From assembly GCA_963824985.1 (NCBI GenBank), contig CAWGRQ010000015.1, forward strand, positions 1 to 64,000: a stretch of 64,000 bases of DNA. Direction: 5' to 3'. The notes below the pieces were generated by a model, which was not told the DNA's origin, searched no databases, and worked only from the letters and a program-made list of their open reading frames with translations. The translations under genes and the position numbers were made by a program. Position 1 is the stretch's first letter; the number at the start of each line of letters is the position of its first letter. Shown piece by piece: positions 7,241 to 15,286 of the stretch. This DNA is from JAFNAG01 sp963824985. GTDB lineage: Bacteria > Acidobacteriota > UBA6911.

Positions 7241-8851
7241 ATGGGGATGAAGACTTCAACTTTTAATGTGCCGCGCGCGCTGGTCGCCGATGACCAGCCC
7301 GAGGTCATTGAGGCGCTGCGGCTGTTGCTCAAGGGTGAGGGGATCCAGCCCTATGCCGTTTCTTCTCCGGCCGCGGTGCTGGAGGCGCTGAAAAGTCATC
7401 ATTTTGATATCGTGCTCATGGATCTCAACTATGCCCGCGACACAACTTCCGGCCGGGAGGGGCTTGACCTTTTGACCCAGATACGTGAAATGGACGGCAC
7501 GATTCCCGTGGTGGTGATGACCGGTTGGGGGAGTGTCGATCTGGCCGTGGAAGCCATGCGCCGCGGGGTGCAGGATTTCGTGCAAAAGCCCTGGGACAAC
7601 GAACGCCTGGTGAATACACTGCGCACCCACATCGCCCAGGGGTTGCTGGTGCGGAAAGGAGAGCGGCTGGATGCCGAGATGAAGATGATGGACGGGCAGA
7701 TTTCCGCCGCCGGGGATCTTCACGTGTTGTTGAAGCAGACCGCAGATCATCTGCTGCGGGCGCTTCGTGTCACCTCCGTCACCATCTTTTCGAAATCTCC
7801 ACTGGATCATGCCTATTGGGCGACCGCCCAGGCCGGCGGTACCGACGAGATTCTGGGGAAAATGAAGTTCGAGGCCGACACTTGTCTGCTGCAACACCTG
7901 GATACGATTTTCGATCCCTGGCGCAAGGACATCCCGGCGTGCGAGCGGGACCGGCTCCGCCAGATCGGCTGCGGTCTGGTCGCTCCCCTGAGGTTGAAAG
8001 GTGACCTGATGGGCTTCATCGGCCTGGGGGAAAAGGATTCCGGGGATTCCTTCGACGCCGAAGAGATCAAGTTTCTCCACCTGGTGATGGACCGTATCGG
8101 GTTCGGCATTGAAAGCCTCCGGCTGCGCGGCCAGGAGCGGGAATACGAGGAGGCGCGGGAAATCCAGCAGGGCCTGCTTCCCAAAGAAATCCCGCAGATC
8201 GCGGGGTACGAGATATTCGGCGGCTGGCGGCCTGCAAGTGCGGTCGGCGGGGATTATTACGATGTGCTCCGGTTTTCGGAGTCGCGGATTGCCCTGTGCA
8301 TCGCGGATGTGTCCGGCAAGGGCATGCCGGCGGCACTCCTCATGTCCAATCTGCAGGCGGCCGTGAAGGCGTTCGCCTCCGAATCCATCCAGCCCCGGGA
8401 CATGTGCTCGAAGGTCAACCGGGTCATCTGCAGCAACATCGCCGCCAATCGATTCATCACGTTTTTCTACTGCCTGCACGACGCGGCGGGGAAGCGGCTG
8501 ATTTACGCCAACGCCGGCCATGATGCCCCGATTCTGGTCAGACCGGACGGGTCCTGGATCCGCCTGCGCGAGGGAGGGGCCGTGCTGGGCGTGTTTCGCG
8601 ACTGGAATTATGATCAGCATGAGGTGGAGTTTCTGCCCGGCGACCGGTTGCTCCTGTTCACGGATGGAGTGACCGAGGTCAGAAATTCGGAAGGGGAAGA
8701 ATTCGGGGAACAGCGGCTCCTCGAACTCCTTGCACAAAACCGGGACCTGGGCGCCCGCAGGCTCCACGATCGGGTCATGCTCACGGTGGCGGAGTTCAGC
8801 GGCGGGGAATTTCACGATGATGCCACGTTGATCGCCATGTCTGCCGAATAG
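7241..8851 (+). CDS. response regulator: receiver + GAF + PP2C (SpoIIE/RsbU) phosphatase
   Basis: The 536-residue protein has three parts. The receiver (about 1-130) contains VADDQPE, phosphoacceptor MDLNY, VMTGWGS and QKPWD. A GAF-like segment follows (about 160-290). The PP2C/SpoIIE domain (about 320-530) contains GGDYYDV, CIADVSGKGMPAALLM, LLFTDGVTE and HDDATLIAM, which supply the metal-binding aspartates. Such proteins dephosphorylate anti-anti-sigma factors in partner-switching pathways when the receiver is phosphorylated. ATG 7241 is chosen for the GGGGAG just upstream and because the receiver starts right after it. The sigma-54 promoter at 7054 would tie this output to an RpoN activator. 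No partner kinase or anti-anti-sigma gene is adjacent. Confidence 0.87.
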   Translation: MGMKTSTFNVPRALVADDQPEVIEALRLLLKGEGIQPYAVSSPAAVLEALKSHHFDIVLMDLNYARDTTSGREGLDLLTQIREMDGTIPVVVMTGWGSVDLAVEAMRRGVQDFVQKPWDNERLVNTLRTHIAQGLLVRKGERLDAEMKMMDGQISAAGDLHVLLKQTADHLLRALRVTSVTIFSKSPLDHAYWATAQAGGTDEILGKMKFEADTCLLQHLDTIFDPWRKDIPACERDRLRQIGCGLVAPLRLKGDLMGFIGLGEKDSGDSFDAEEIKFLHLVMDRIGFGIESLRLRGQEREYEEAREIQQGLLPKEIPQIAGYEIFGGWRPASAVGGDYYDVLRFSESRIALCIADVSGKGMPAALLMSNLQAAVKAFASESIQPRDMCSKVNRVICSNIAANRFITFFYCLHDAAGKRLIYANAGHDAPILVRPDGSWIRLREGGAVLGVFRDWNYDQHEVEFLPGDRLLLFTDGVTEVRNSEGEEFGEQRLLELLAQNRDLGARRLHDRVMLTVAEFSGGEFHDDATLIAMSAE

Positions 8852-8868
8852 GGAGTCGGCCGACCCGC

Positions 8869-9136
8869 TTGGTTCATGAAGAAAGGGTCGCAAGACAACT
8901 CAGGACGCGGAAGCATACGGTTCAGGTTCAGCTGATGCTTAACAGCAGAACGCAAAGACGCAAGGCCGCAAGGACGCAAAGGGAACCCTTTCGGTTCGTG
9001 GGCAGCCTTCGTCCAAGGATGTGCCAGCGCGAAGCGCTGCGCCCACGCCTGCTGGTCAGCGGCGATCTTTGCACCCTTGCGCCTTTGCGTCTTTGCGTTT
9101 TGCTTCTTCATCCATTTGATTTGGCTAAACAATTAC
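8869..9136. repeat. dispersed repeat, CGCAAAGACGCAAAG family
   Basis: The element has GAACGCAAAGACGCAAGG near 8948 mirrored by CCTTTGCGTCTTTGCGTT near 9083. Its right end at 9092-9136 is identical over about 45 bases to 46039-46083. The centre holds AGCGCGAAGCGCTG, also present near 4757 and 45990. It occupies nearly all of the gap between the phosphatase gene and the monooxygenase-like gene. No coding content is seen. Confidence 0.7.
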
Positions 9137-9210
9137 CGCCGGGCAACGGCTGCGGCGGGCGCCAGTGCGGCGGCCGACAAAAATTTCTGCATCGATGGCA
9201 AAGAAATCAC

Positions 9211-9534
9211 TCAGCCTTCCCCGCGATTCTCAGCTCTGATTTCATAATGCTGCGATCGTCCGTCAAAACGGGAGAGCAGGGCTCTCGCCTTCTCCGGGAC
9301 CACGGCTACTTCGTAATCTTCCCCTGCAAACTCGCGGATTGAATCCAGCGCATCAAACAACATGATCGTGACGAATTCAACTTCCTGGCCGACATCGCGG
9401 CGAAGCAATTGAATACTCTTGAAGCCACGAATGCGCCGATTCCGAATGCCGATGAAGATTTCCTCTTTAAGCAGAGCCTCATATTTATCCGCGTTGCCGG
9501 AGACGGCCCATCCGTGCCAGATTCGGGAAATCAT
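9211..9534 (-). CDS. antibiotic biosynthesis monooxygenase (ABM)-fold protein
   Basis: The 107-residue protein begins MISRIWHGWAVSGNADKYE and contains FKSIQLLRRD and VEFVTIMLFDALDSIREF. This is the short ferredoxin-like ABM domain seen in small monooxygenases and dimeric stress proteins. GGAGGAG lies seven bases before ATG 9534. No cofactor-binding residues can be assigned, so the reaction is unknown. The upstream neighbour on the same strand is the glutaminyl cyclase, 115 bp away. Confidence 0.7.
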   Translation of the reverse strand: MISRIWHGWAVSGNADKYEALLKEEIFIGIRNRRIRGFKSIQLLRRDVGQEVEFVTIMLFDALDSIREFAGEDYEVAVVPEKARALLSRFDGRSQHYEIRAENRGEG

Positions 9535-9649
9535 GTTTCGCTCCTCCTTCTTTTAAAGGCTCGTAGTCGAGCATCCAGCGGCGGGAAGCCACCGCCGGGT
9601 GCGGCCAGCGAAGCGTTCAGCCGGATGCCGCCGGAGGACCGGCTTATGC

Positions 9650-10495
9650 CTATCGTTGGCGCTCCAGCCGGATTTCAAAGAGTTTCGGCCAGAGCTTGCC
9701 CGTGACGAACAATCGATCTCCTGCGGCATCATAGGCAATACCATTGAGCACCGCTTCGGGATCGGGGCGCTCACTGCTCGATAAAAGACCGCTTAGATTG
9801 ATCCATCCGATCACCCGGCCGGATTGAGGCTCGATTCTGGCGATTCGATCCGTGTGCCACACATTGGCGAAGACCTCATCGCGAACAAACTCGAGCTCAT
9901 TCAGATTCGAGACCGGCTCGCCTCTGTCCTTTACCGGAAGGCGCCCGATTTCCTTGAAGGTGGCCGGATCAAGAAGGCGCAGGATCGAGCTGCCATCGCT
10001 CATGATCAATCGTTCCCGATCGTGAGTCAGGCCCCAGCCTTCACCCGAGAAGGTGAACGTGCTTCGCATAATGAATGTGCTGAGATCGTAGACAAATCCG
10101 GTGTTTGACAGCCAGGTGAGCTGAATCAGCTGAGTGCCCCAATCGGTCAAACCCTCCGCAAAGTATTTGGCGTCAACGGCGAAACGCTGGATCACCTCTC
10201 CTGATTCCAATCGTACTTTTCGCAGCGTTGATCGTCCGTTCAGACCCGTGCTTTCGAATAGAAACCCGTCGCGATAGAGCAATCCCTGGGTATAGGCTCC
10301 GGGATCATGCGGATAAACATTTACCACCGAATAACCCCACATGGGCGTGCTTGCCGTCTGTGCCGCGGGCTCGGATTGGTTGCGGCTATGAATAAGAAAA
10401 GGAACGGCGACTGCCAGCATGGCCGAAGCGTATCTTGCTCGGTGCGGCCGGGCCTCGCCTTTCCCGCATTTCCCAATCAACGATTGCAAAACCAT
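9650..10495 (-). CDS. glutaminyl-peptide cyclotransferase (Glu_cyclase_2 type)
   Basis: The sequence follows the bacterial/plant beta-propeller glutaminyl cyclase pattern: PHDPGAYTQGLLY, FESTGLNGRSTLRKV, YFAEGLT, GEGWGLT and ISDGS-like MSDGSSILRLLDP, then LNELEFV and VLNGIAYD. The enzyme turns N-terminal glutamine of exported proteins into pyroglutamate. A hydrophobic stretch after MLAVAVPFLIH (around residue 26) suggests export, with a long n-region from ATG 10495; translation from the internal Met at 10420 is possible. GAGG precedes ATG 10495. Monocistronic as far as visible. Confidence 0.85.
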   Translation of the reverse strand: MVLQSLIGKCGKGEARPHRARYASAMLAVAVPFLIHSRNQSEPAAQTASTPMWGYSVVNVYPHDPGAYTQGLLYRDGFLFESTGLNGRSTLRKVRLESGEVIQRFAVDAKYFAEGLTDWGTQLIQLTWLSNTGFVYDLSTFIMRSTFTFSGEGWGLTHDRERLIMSDGSSILRLLDPATFKEIGRLPVKDRGEPVSNLNELEFVRDEVFANVWHTDRIARIEPQSGRVIGWINLSGLLSSSERPDPEAVLNGIAYDAAGDRLFVTGKLWPKLFEIRLERQR

Positions 10496-10575
10496 TGGAT
10501 GTGCCTCACGCCCGGTGTTCAGCGGCTCGAAGGTTTATGTTTGCCGGTACGGCGGGTCAGCGGCGCTGAAACACG

Positions 10576-10680
10576 TCATTGCCCAACTTTCACCTCGACG
10601 CCAATTATGACATCGTCGTCATTGATTTCATAAATGATCCGTCAGTCCTGATTCGCGATTAGCCCATTCACTGGGATCCC
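10576..10680 (-). pseudogene. remnant of a RelE/ParE-type toxin C-terminus
   Basis: On the minus strand one continuous frame reads VNGLIANQD, TGA (10642-10644), then RIIYEINDDDVIIGVEVKV and a stop at 10576-10578. The second part matches the conserved last strands of RelE/ParE toxins (typically DYRIIYEIDD). The TGA sits where Tyr is expected. Only about 30 codons survive and no antitoxin is next to it. This is a weak but specific similarity. Confidence 0.35.
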
Positions 10681-10786
10681 CATGCCTGACGAGCCTAGCC
10701 TTGCCCGGCTTGTAGGGGTTCTGCTAAGCTCATTGAAGAATTGCCCAGTCACCCGCCTCAAATCAAACGCCAAGGGAGGCTCAATC

Positions 10787-11506
10787 ATGATGACAAAAAC
10801 TAGCGAAATTGCCGAGGGGATCTTTCGCTTCTCTACTTGTGTCCCCGACATAACCCCTGACGGGTTCACATTCAACCAGTTCTTGATCAAGGCTGAGGAG
10901 CCGCTGCTTTTCCATACCGGCCCTCGGGCCATGTTCCCCCTGATCTCGGGTGCGGTTTCGAAAGTTGTTCCCGTCGAAAGGCTCCGTTGGATCACTTTCG
11001 GCCACGTGGAGGCCGACGAGTGCGGCTCGATGAACCAGTGGCTCGCGGCCGCTCCGAACTCCCAGGTTGCGCACGGCGCGGTCGGCGTGATGGTATCGCT
11101 GAACGACCTGGCCGACCGTCCCCCACGGATGCTGGAGGACTCGGAAATCATCGACCTGGGCGGGAAGAGAGTCCGTCACATCGATACGCCGCATGTGCCG
11201 CACGGGTGGGAGGCGCGGCTCTTGTTTGAGGAGACCACCCGCACCCTGTTCTGCGGCGATCTGTTCACTCACACCGGTGATGGGCCGGCGCTCACGGCTG
11301 GGGATATTGTCGGTCCGGCGGAAAAGGCCGAGGAGCTTTTTCACGCGAGCTGCCTCGCGCCAAACTCCGGATCAACGATTCGGAAGCTCGCCGCGCTCTC
11401 CCCCAAGACACTGGCGCTCATGCACGGCTCATCGTTTAACGGCGATGCCGATCGGGCGCTCCGGGATCTCGCCGATCTTTACGACCGATGGCTGCGGGAA
11501 GCATAA
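10787..11506 (+). CDS. MBL-fold metallo-hydrolase (ODP/flavodiiron-like)
   Basis: The 239-residue protein starts MMTKTSEIAEGIFRFSTC with GGGAGG upstream of ATG 10787. Metal-ligand motifs are FGHVEADECGSM (an H-x-E-x-D variant of HxHxDH used by diiron oxygen-binding proteins), DTPHVPHGW, FCGDLFTHTG and LMHGSSF. The H-x-E-x-D form is typical of oxygen-sensing or flavodiiron-like MBL domains, not of beta-lactamases. No flavodoxin domain follows. Substrate or ligand remains unknown. Confidence 0.75.
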   Translation: MMTKTSEIAEGIFRFSTCVPDITPDGFTFNQFLIKAEEPLLFHTGPRAMFPLISGAVSKVVPVERLRWITFGHVEADECGSMNQWLAAAPNSQVAHGAVGVMVSLNDLADRPPRMLEDSEIIDLGGKRVRHIDTPHVPHGWEARLLFEETTRTLFCGDLFTHTGDGPALTAGDIVGPAEKAEELFHASCLAPNSGSTIRKLAALSPKTLALMHGSSFNGDADRALRDLADLYDRWLREA

Positions 11507-11614
11507 TGGAGGTCCATCCCGGCGAACGGCAGTTTCCCACCATGCCGGTTGACGGCGGCCCCAGGACGATGAATACAGGCGGATCCTCAGGCTCTTGGAA
11601 GAGAACCTGCGGCG

Positions 11615-12241
11615 CTAGCCATAAAATCGGTGACAGACAGCAGCCTGGCACCGAACTCCGAGCCGGAAAAAGACCATGACGCCGGCGTATTGCAGCCACT
11701 GGGGCAGCGGCCACAGAGCGGGGAGCCGGCCCGAGCGCAGAATGGCAAGGATGGCGGGCAACAGGAGAAAAAGACCAGCCGCGACATAAGCCCGCCGCAT
11801 CTCCCCGTTTTCATCCTCTTCCAGCCGGGCGAAGGCGACCCCAAGAACGATTGCGCACAGGAACGGGAGCGCAAAGCCGATCAGCATCGGCGCCGCGGAG
11901 GGAGGGCTGGCGGGCCGGACGCCGTAAAGCAGCGACGGCAGTCGGATCATCATCAGACACAGGAACGCCCCCAGAATCCCGAGGGAGTGAGGCCCGCGGG
12001 AACCTTGCATCCGCGCATGCCAGGCCGTCAGGCGCACGGCGATCTGGCGCGCGGTCAGGATTCCCAGATTCCGAAACAGCTGACCCCAATACCAGCGACG
12101 CGCCGGTCCGGTGCCGTTTTCGCGGCACCGCTGATGAAACTCCTCCTCCATATCGCCGGCGATGTGCGCCAGAGCCGGGTCACTGGAATAGAGATCGAGG
12201 ATCTGCACCGCTTTTGCGGGAGGGCGCAGCCGTTCACGCAT
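11615..12241 (-). CDS. membrane protein with permease-prefix-like N-terminus
   Basis: The 208-residue protein has a soluble N-terminus (DPALAHIAGDMEEEFHQRC) resembling the prefix domain found on acidobacterial MacB-type ABC permeases. Three to four hydrophobic helices follow (LGILGAFLCLMMI, MLIGFALPFLCAIVLGVAF, AAGLFLLLPAILAIL, AGVMVFFRLGV). It lacks the permease core, so it is a stand-alone or truncated relative. ATG 12241 overlaps the end of padR by 8 bp, so both are one operon. The role is inferred to be linked to whatever PadR controls. Confidence 0.6.
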   Translation of the reverse strand: MRERLRPPAKAVQILDLYSSDPALAHIAGDMEEEFHQRCRENGTGPARRWYWGQLFRNLGILTARQIAVRLTAWHARMQGSRGPHSLGILGAFLCLMMIRLPSLLYGVRPASPPSAAPMLIGFALPFLCAIVLGVAFARLEEDENGEMRRAYVAAGLFLLLPAILAILRSGRLPALWPLPQWLQYAGVMVFFRLGVRCQAAVCHRFYG

Positions 12242-12572
12242 ATTCCCCGCCTTTTTCGAGATCAATTCCGGCCGAAAATGCGGACAGAGTGCGCTGGGTT
12301 TGCCGCAGGACATCGCGGCCCGCCCGCGTGATCCGGTAATACCGCTTTGCCCGCCCGCCGCGCTCGGCGGTAGGCTCGCCCAGCCGGGATTCGAGATAGC
12401 CTTTTCGGGCCAGGCGCTCAAGCCCGGTATATATGGCCCCTATTGCCACATCTTTGCGCGCCTTTTCCCGCAGTTCTCTGCGAATGGAAACCCCGTAAGC
12501 CTCTTCCCCAAGTCGCAGGATTGCGAGCAGCAGCAGAGTCTCGAATCCTCCCAGAAGCCGGTCGCTCTTCAT
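12234..12572 (-). CDS. PadR-family transcriptional regulator
   Basis: The 112-residue winged-helix protein has LGGFETLLLLAILRLGEEAYGV, AIYTGLERLARKGYLES and RYYRITRAGRDVL, the standard PadR order of helix, wing and start of the C-terminal helix. PadR proteins repress their own operon, commonly transporters. Here the co-transcribed gene encodes a membrane protein. The start at ATG 12572 has no Shine-Dalgarno, and the promoter -10 lies only 9 bases upstream, suggesting a leaderless message. Confidence 0.88.
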   Translation of the reverse strand: MKSDRLLGGFETLLLLAILRLGEEAYGVSIRRELREKARKDVAIGAIYTGLERLARKGYLESRLGEPTAERGGRAKRYYRITRAGRDVLRQTQRTLSAFSAGIDLEKGGEYA

Positions 12573-12575
12573 TTG

Positions 12576-12610
12576 TACTGCATTGTAGTATTAAAACCGG
12601 ATGCCGGCAA
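12576..12610 (-). promoter_or_regulatory. leaderless padR promoter with TACT-AGTA operator
   Basis: On the minus strand TTGCCG (12605-12610), 17 bp and TACAAT (12582-12587) form a sigma-70-like promoter. The near-palindrome TACTACAATGCAGTA (12576-12590, arms 6 of 7 matching) covers the -10 and the probable start site, three bases before the padR ATG. It is a plausible PadR self-repression site (inference from position and symmetry). Confidence 0.6.
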
Positions 12611-12903
12611 GCGTTTTTTTAACGCGTTGCCCGGCCCGGGACGGAGAGTTTCCTTGGGATGTGGTGGATCGAGAGGATGAGGACCCGGGGATTCAGAATC
12701 GGAGATTAACAGGCGCAGCCTGGATCTTTTAAATACTCGCCCCTCCGGCAAATCCGGCGAAAGGGCGCAGTGCCGTCCCGAAAGGAAGGGTCCTTGCATT
12801 TTTTAAAATCCCGGTCGGCGCTTGGGCGAATGGTTTTCCGAGGGAATCCATGCTAGCGGAGCTTTCAAGGCGGGCAGGAATGGCCGCAAGCGCTTGAATT
12901 TAT
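12611..12903. other. intergenic, nothing recognised
   Basis: No coding signal on either strand. A short CGCCC...GGGCG stem lies around 12738-12768, and TTTTTTAACGCGTTGCC around 12613-12630 is AT-interrupted. I could not fit these to a known riboswitch or terminator. Confidence 0.4.
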
Positions 12904-12980
12904 TGGTCGGGGCATCCAGATTTGAACTGGAGACCTCCTGCGCCCAAGGCAGGCGCGCTACCAGGCTGCGCTATGCCCCG
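12904..12980 (-). tRNA. tRNA-Pro (TGG)
   Basis: The reverse complement gives acceptor CGGGGCA/TGCCCCG, D-arm GCGC...GCGC, anticodon stem CCTGC/GCAGG with loop CTTGGGC (anticodon TGG), T-arm TCCAG TTCAAAT CTGGA and encoded CCA. All stems pair. Confidence 0.93.
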
Positions 12981-13063
12981 ACCGGGATGAGAGGTTTATT
13001 CTAGCTCAGTTCACGGCCGGGCGCCACCCGGACTTCCGCATCGAGGGCTCGCGAAAAAATGGG

Positions 13064-13285
13064 TCTTCGGCAGAATTTGTTGGTCGTTTTGGGGGAAAAG
13101 CGGGCGGCTAAAGAAGAAATGGCCGCTCCAGGTTTGGTCGCCGCAGGATTACATGAGCTTGCGGACCGGCCGTGAATCTCGGCACCGGATTCCAATGCCC
13201 TAATGAGGGCTGCAATCTCCTGTATTTCCAAGGTGATACCTCAGGTTCTCGCCGAAAATCACCCACAAATTCTGCTGAGGAGGCG
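13064..13285. repeat. imperfect inverted repeat between tRNA-Pro and rdgB
   Basis: CTTCGGCAGAATTTGTTGG near 13066 is mirrored by CCCACAAATTCTGCTGAGG near 13262, and the pairing continues weakly inward. The rest of the gap to 13548 contains GC-rich short hairpins (for example around 13374-13402 and 13490-13515) and no credible gene. It is another dispersed-palindrome candidate, unrelated in sequence to the CACGGATT family. Confidence 0.45.
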
Positions 13286-13548
13286 AAAAAACAACTCGGC
13301 ATTTTGTTGCGGCTATGGTCGTGACTGTAACATTTTGTTTTACGCATGTCATTGGCTGCGATATATCGCCAGCGCCGAAGCGCCGCAACCCTTCGGGGCG
13401 CGGCGGCGGGCAGACATCTGCCGCATTGCCGCTCCTTGACGATGTCACCATATCGCCTGCGTCGCGGCGCCTTGCATCTGCCCACCCCAGGAGCACCGCA
13501 GGTGCGACGGTGCTCGCGCCAAAATGCCGACCTATTTTTTCGCGAACC

Positions 13549-14196
13549 CTAAGTGCGGGCGATTTTGGCCAGAAGGGAGGCGACGGCGCGAGCCCGGTGG
13601 CTGATGCGGTTTTTCTCTTCCTCGGGCAACTCGGCCATGGAACAGCCGAACTCCGGAAGAAAGAAGATCGGATCATACCCGAAACCGCCCGTTCCCTTCG
13701 GTTCAAGGGCGATTTCCCCCCTACATTCACCCTCGGCCTCCTGGAGCACTGTTCCCCACTGAGCCAGGGCCAACGAGCACACAAAGCGGGCGGTCCGGTC
13801 CGCGCGGTCCGGCTGGAGCTCGGCCAGAAGCTTTCGAATGCGGTCCGCATCCGAAGCTTCCATTCCGGCATAACGCGCGGAATGGATGCCGGGCCGGCCT
13901 CCGAGAGAGAATACTTCGAGTCCCGAATCGTCCCCCAGAACCGGCAGGTCCGACATACGCGAATAGTGGAGCGCCTTCAGGCGCGCGTTCTCGCCGAATG
14001 AATCGCCGGTCTCTTCGAAATGATCGGGAGATTGGGAGATTCGAGATTCGAGATTGGGTTCATCCGCATGCTGCGATAGGTCGAGAGCCTGGAGATCGAT
14101 GACCTCCCAGCCGGCGGGGGCCAGCAGAGCCTGAAACTCGCGCAGTTTCCCCCGATTGCGGGTGGCCAGCAGCATCGTCGGGATCAAAAGGCTCAT
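13549..14196 (-). CDS. rdgB: XTP/dITP pyrophosphatase (RdgB/HAM1)
   Basis: The 215-residue protein has the HAM1 signatures: LATRNRGKLREF at the N-terminus, EETGDSFGENARLKA, VLGDDSGLEV, PGIHSARYAG, GFGYDPIFF and the C-terminal SHRARA. It hydrolyses non-canonical purine triphosphates to monophosphates. ATG 14196 overlaps the rph stop (ATGA), a common rph-rdgB pairing. An insert of about a dozen residues (LESRISQSPDHF) interrupts the region just before EETGDSF. It is encoded by repeated GAGATTCGAGATT-type DNA, apparently a small in-frame repeat insertion in a surface loop. Confidence 0.92.
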   Translation of the reverse strand: MSLLIPTMLLATRNRGKLREFQALLAPAGWEVIDLQALDLSQHADEPNLESRISQSPDHFEETGDSFGENARLKALHYSRMSDLPVLGDDSGLEVFSLGGRPGIHSARYAGMEASDADRIRKLLAELQPDRADRTARFVCSLALAQWGTVLQEAEGECRGEIALEPKGTGGFGYDPIFFLPEFGCSMAELPEEEKNRISHRARAVASLLAKIART

Positions 14197-14951
14197 TTCC
14201 CCCCCGGATTGCAAAGGCGGCCCACGTTGATGCCCCGGGCTTCCAGGGACGACTTCTGCTTCCGGATGAGGGTTTCGATGCCGCTGGAGCCGAGAGCCAG
14301 CATGGCCTGCAACTGCTCCGTCGAAAACGGCTGCCGTTCCGCGGTTCCCTGGATCTCCACGAAGCGCCCCTTCCCGGTCACGACCAGGTTCATATCCACG
14401 GAGGCTCGGGAATCTTCCACATAATCGAGATCCAGGCAGGGGGCTTCATCGACAATCCCGACGCTGGTGGCGGCGACAAAATCGTTCAAAGGGGAAAATT
14501 CCAGCAATCTCCGTTCCAGAAGCCGGTTGACCGCCAGCGCCAGGGCGAGGAATCCCCCGGTGATGGATGCGGTGCGTGTGCCCCCGTCGGCCTGCAGGAC
14601 ATCGCAATCAACCAGCAGGCTGCGCGTACCGAGCAGGGGCAGGTTCATGACGCTGCGCAGCGAACGACCGATCAGCCGCTGGATCTCCACGGTGCGGCCC
14701 GACTGTTTCCCGCGCGCCGCCTCCCGCGGGGAGCGGGTGTTGGTTGACCGGGGAACCATGCCGTATTCCGCGGTCACCCAACCCTGATTCGCCTTCAATA
14801 AAAATGGGGGTACTTTGTCCTCGATGCTGCAGGTGCACAGGACCCGGGTGTCTCCAATGCTGATCAGCACGGAGCCTTCCGCATGTTTGGTGAAATCCAG
14901 ATCGATCCGCACCTCGCGCAGTGAATCGGCACTTCGCTGGTTAGCTCTCAT
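14193..14951 (-). CDS. rph: ribonuclease PH
   Basis: The 252-residue protein contains the RNase PH signatures: RVLCTCSIEDKVPPF, GWVTAEYGMVPRST, RTVEIQRLIGRSLR, DCDVLQADGGTRTASITG and DLDYVEDS. The arginine-rich phosphate site and the catalytic aspartates are intact. The enzyme trims tRNA 3' ends phosphorolytically. Translation is taken from ATG 14951 (GGCGGACG upstream) because the family begins near R-x-L-R-x-V, here RSADSLREVRI. It is the first gene of the rph-rdgB operon. Confidence 0.95.
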   Translation of the reverse strand: MRANQRSADSLREVRIDLDFTKHAEGSVLISIGDTRVLCTCSIEDKVPPFLLKANQGWVTAEYGMVPRSTNTRSPREAARGKQSGRTVEIQRLIGRSLRSVMNLPLLGTRSLLVDCDVLQADGGTRTASITGGFLALALAVNRLLERRLLEFSPLNDFVAATSVGIVDEAPCLDLDYVEDSRASVDMNLVVTGKGRFVEIQGTAERQPFSTEQLQAMLALGSSGIETLIRKQKSSLEARGINVGRLCNPGGK

Positions 14952-15060
14952 CAATCGTCCGCCATCATAGAGTTTGCCTGAAAAGCAACATTCTACCACG
15001 CCCTGGAAGCTGTGCCCGCGCCTCCGAAATTCAATGCGGGCTTTCAGCTTGAATTAAGCC

Positions 15061-15200
15061 AAAAAACGCCACGGATTGCACAGATTTGCTGAAAACTTCA
15101 CAACCATGTGCTGGGGCCGCCGGTTAGATACGATGATGGCTTAATTGCTCCATCAGGCTTTTTGAATCTGTGGAATCCGTGCAATCCGTGGCGTTTTTGT
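15061..15200. repeat. CACGGATT-family inverted repeat
   Basis: AAAACGCCACGGATTGCAC at 15063 is mirrored by GTGCAATCCGTGGCGTTTT ending near 15198, with AATCTGTGGAATCCG extending the right arm. The loop is about 75 bases. The rest of the 14952-15286 gap shows no gene. Confidence 0.75.
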
Positions 15201-15286
15201 TTCGCCGGGAGTGACTCTCATTTCCCGATACACCCACGGCGGCGGCGCGGATTGCATTCCCCCATGGTTTCCCATAGTATTGAAAG

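Noticed and set aside
7256..8893. 545-codon open frame antisense to the phosphatase gene
   Set aside because: The plus-strand gene has complete receiver and PP2C motifs; the antisense frame has none.
12611..12903. Possible riboswitch before tRNA-Pro
   Set aside because: Short GC stems with GAAA do not fit the c-di-GMP or cobalamin consensus, and no suitable downstream gene exists.
13315..14001. 228-codon plus-strand frame overlapping rdgB
   Set aside because: It lies antisense to a clearly identified RdgB and shows no domain.
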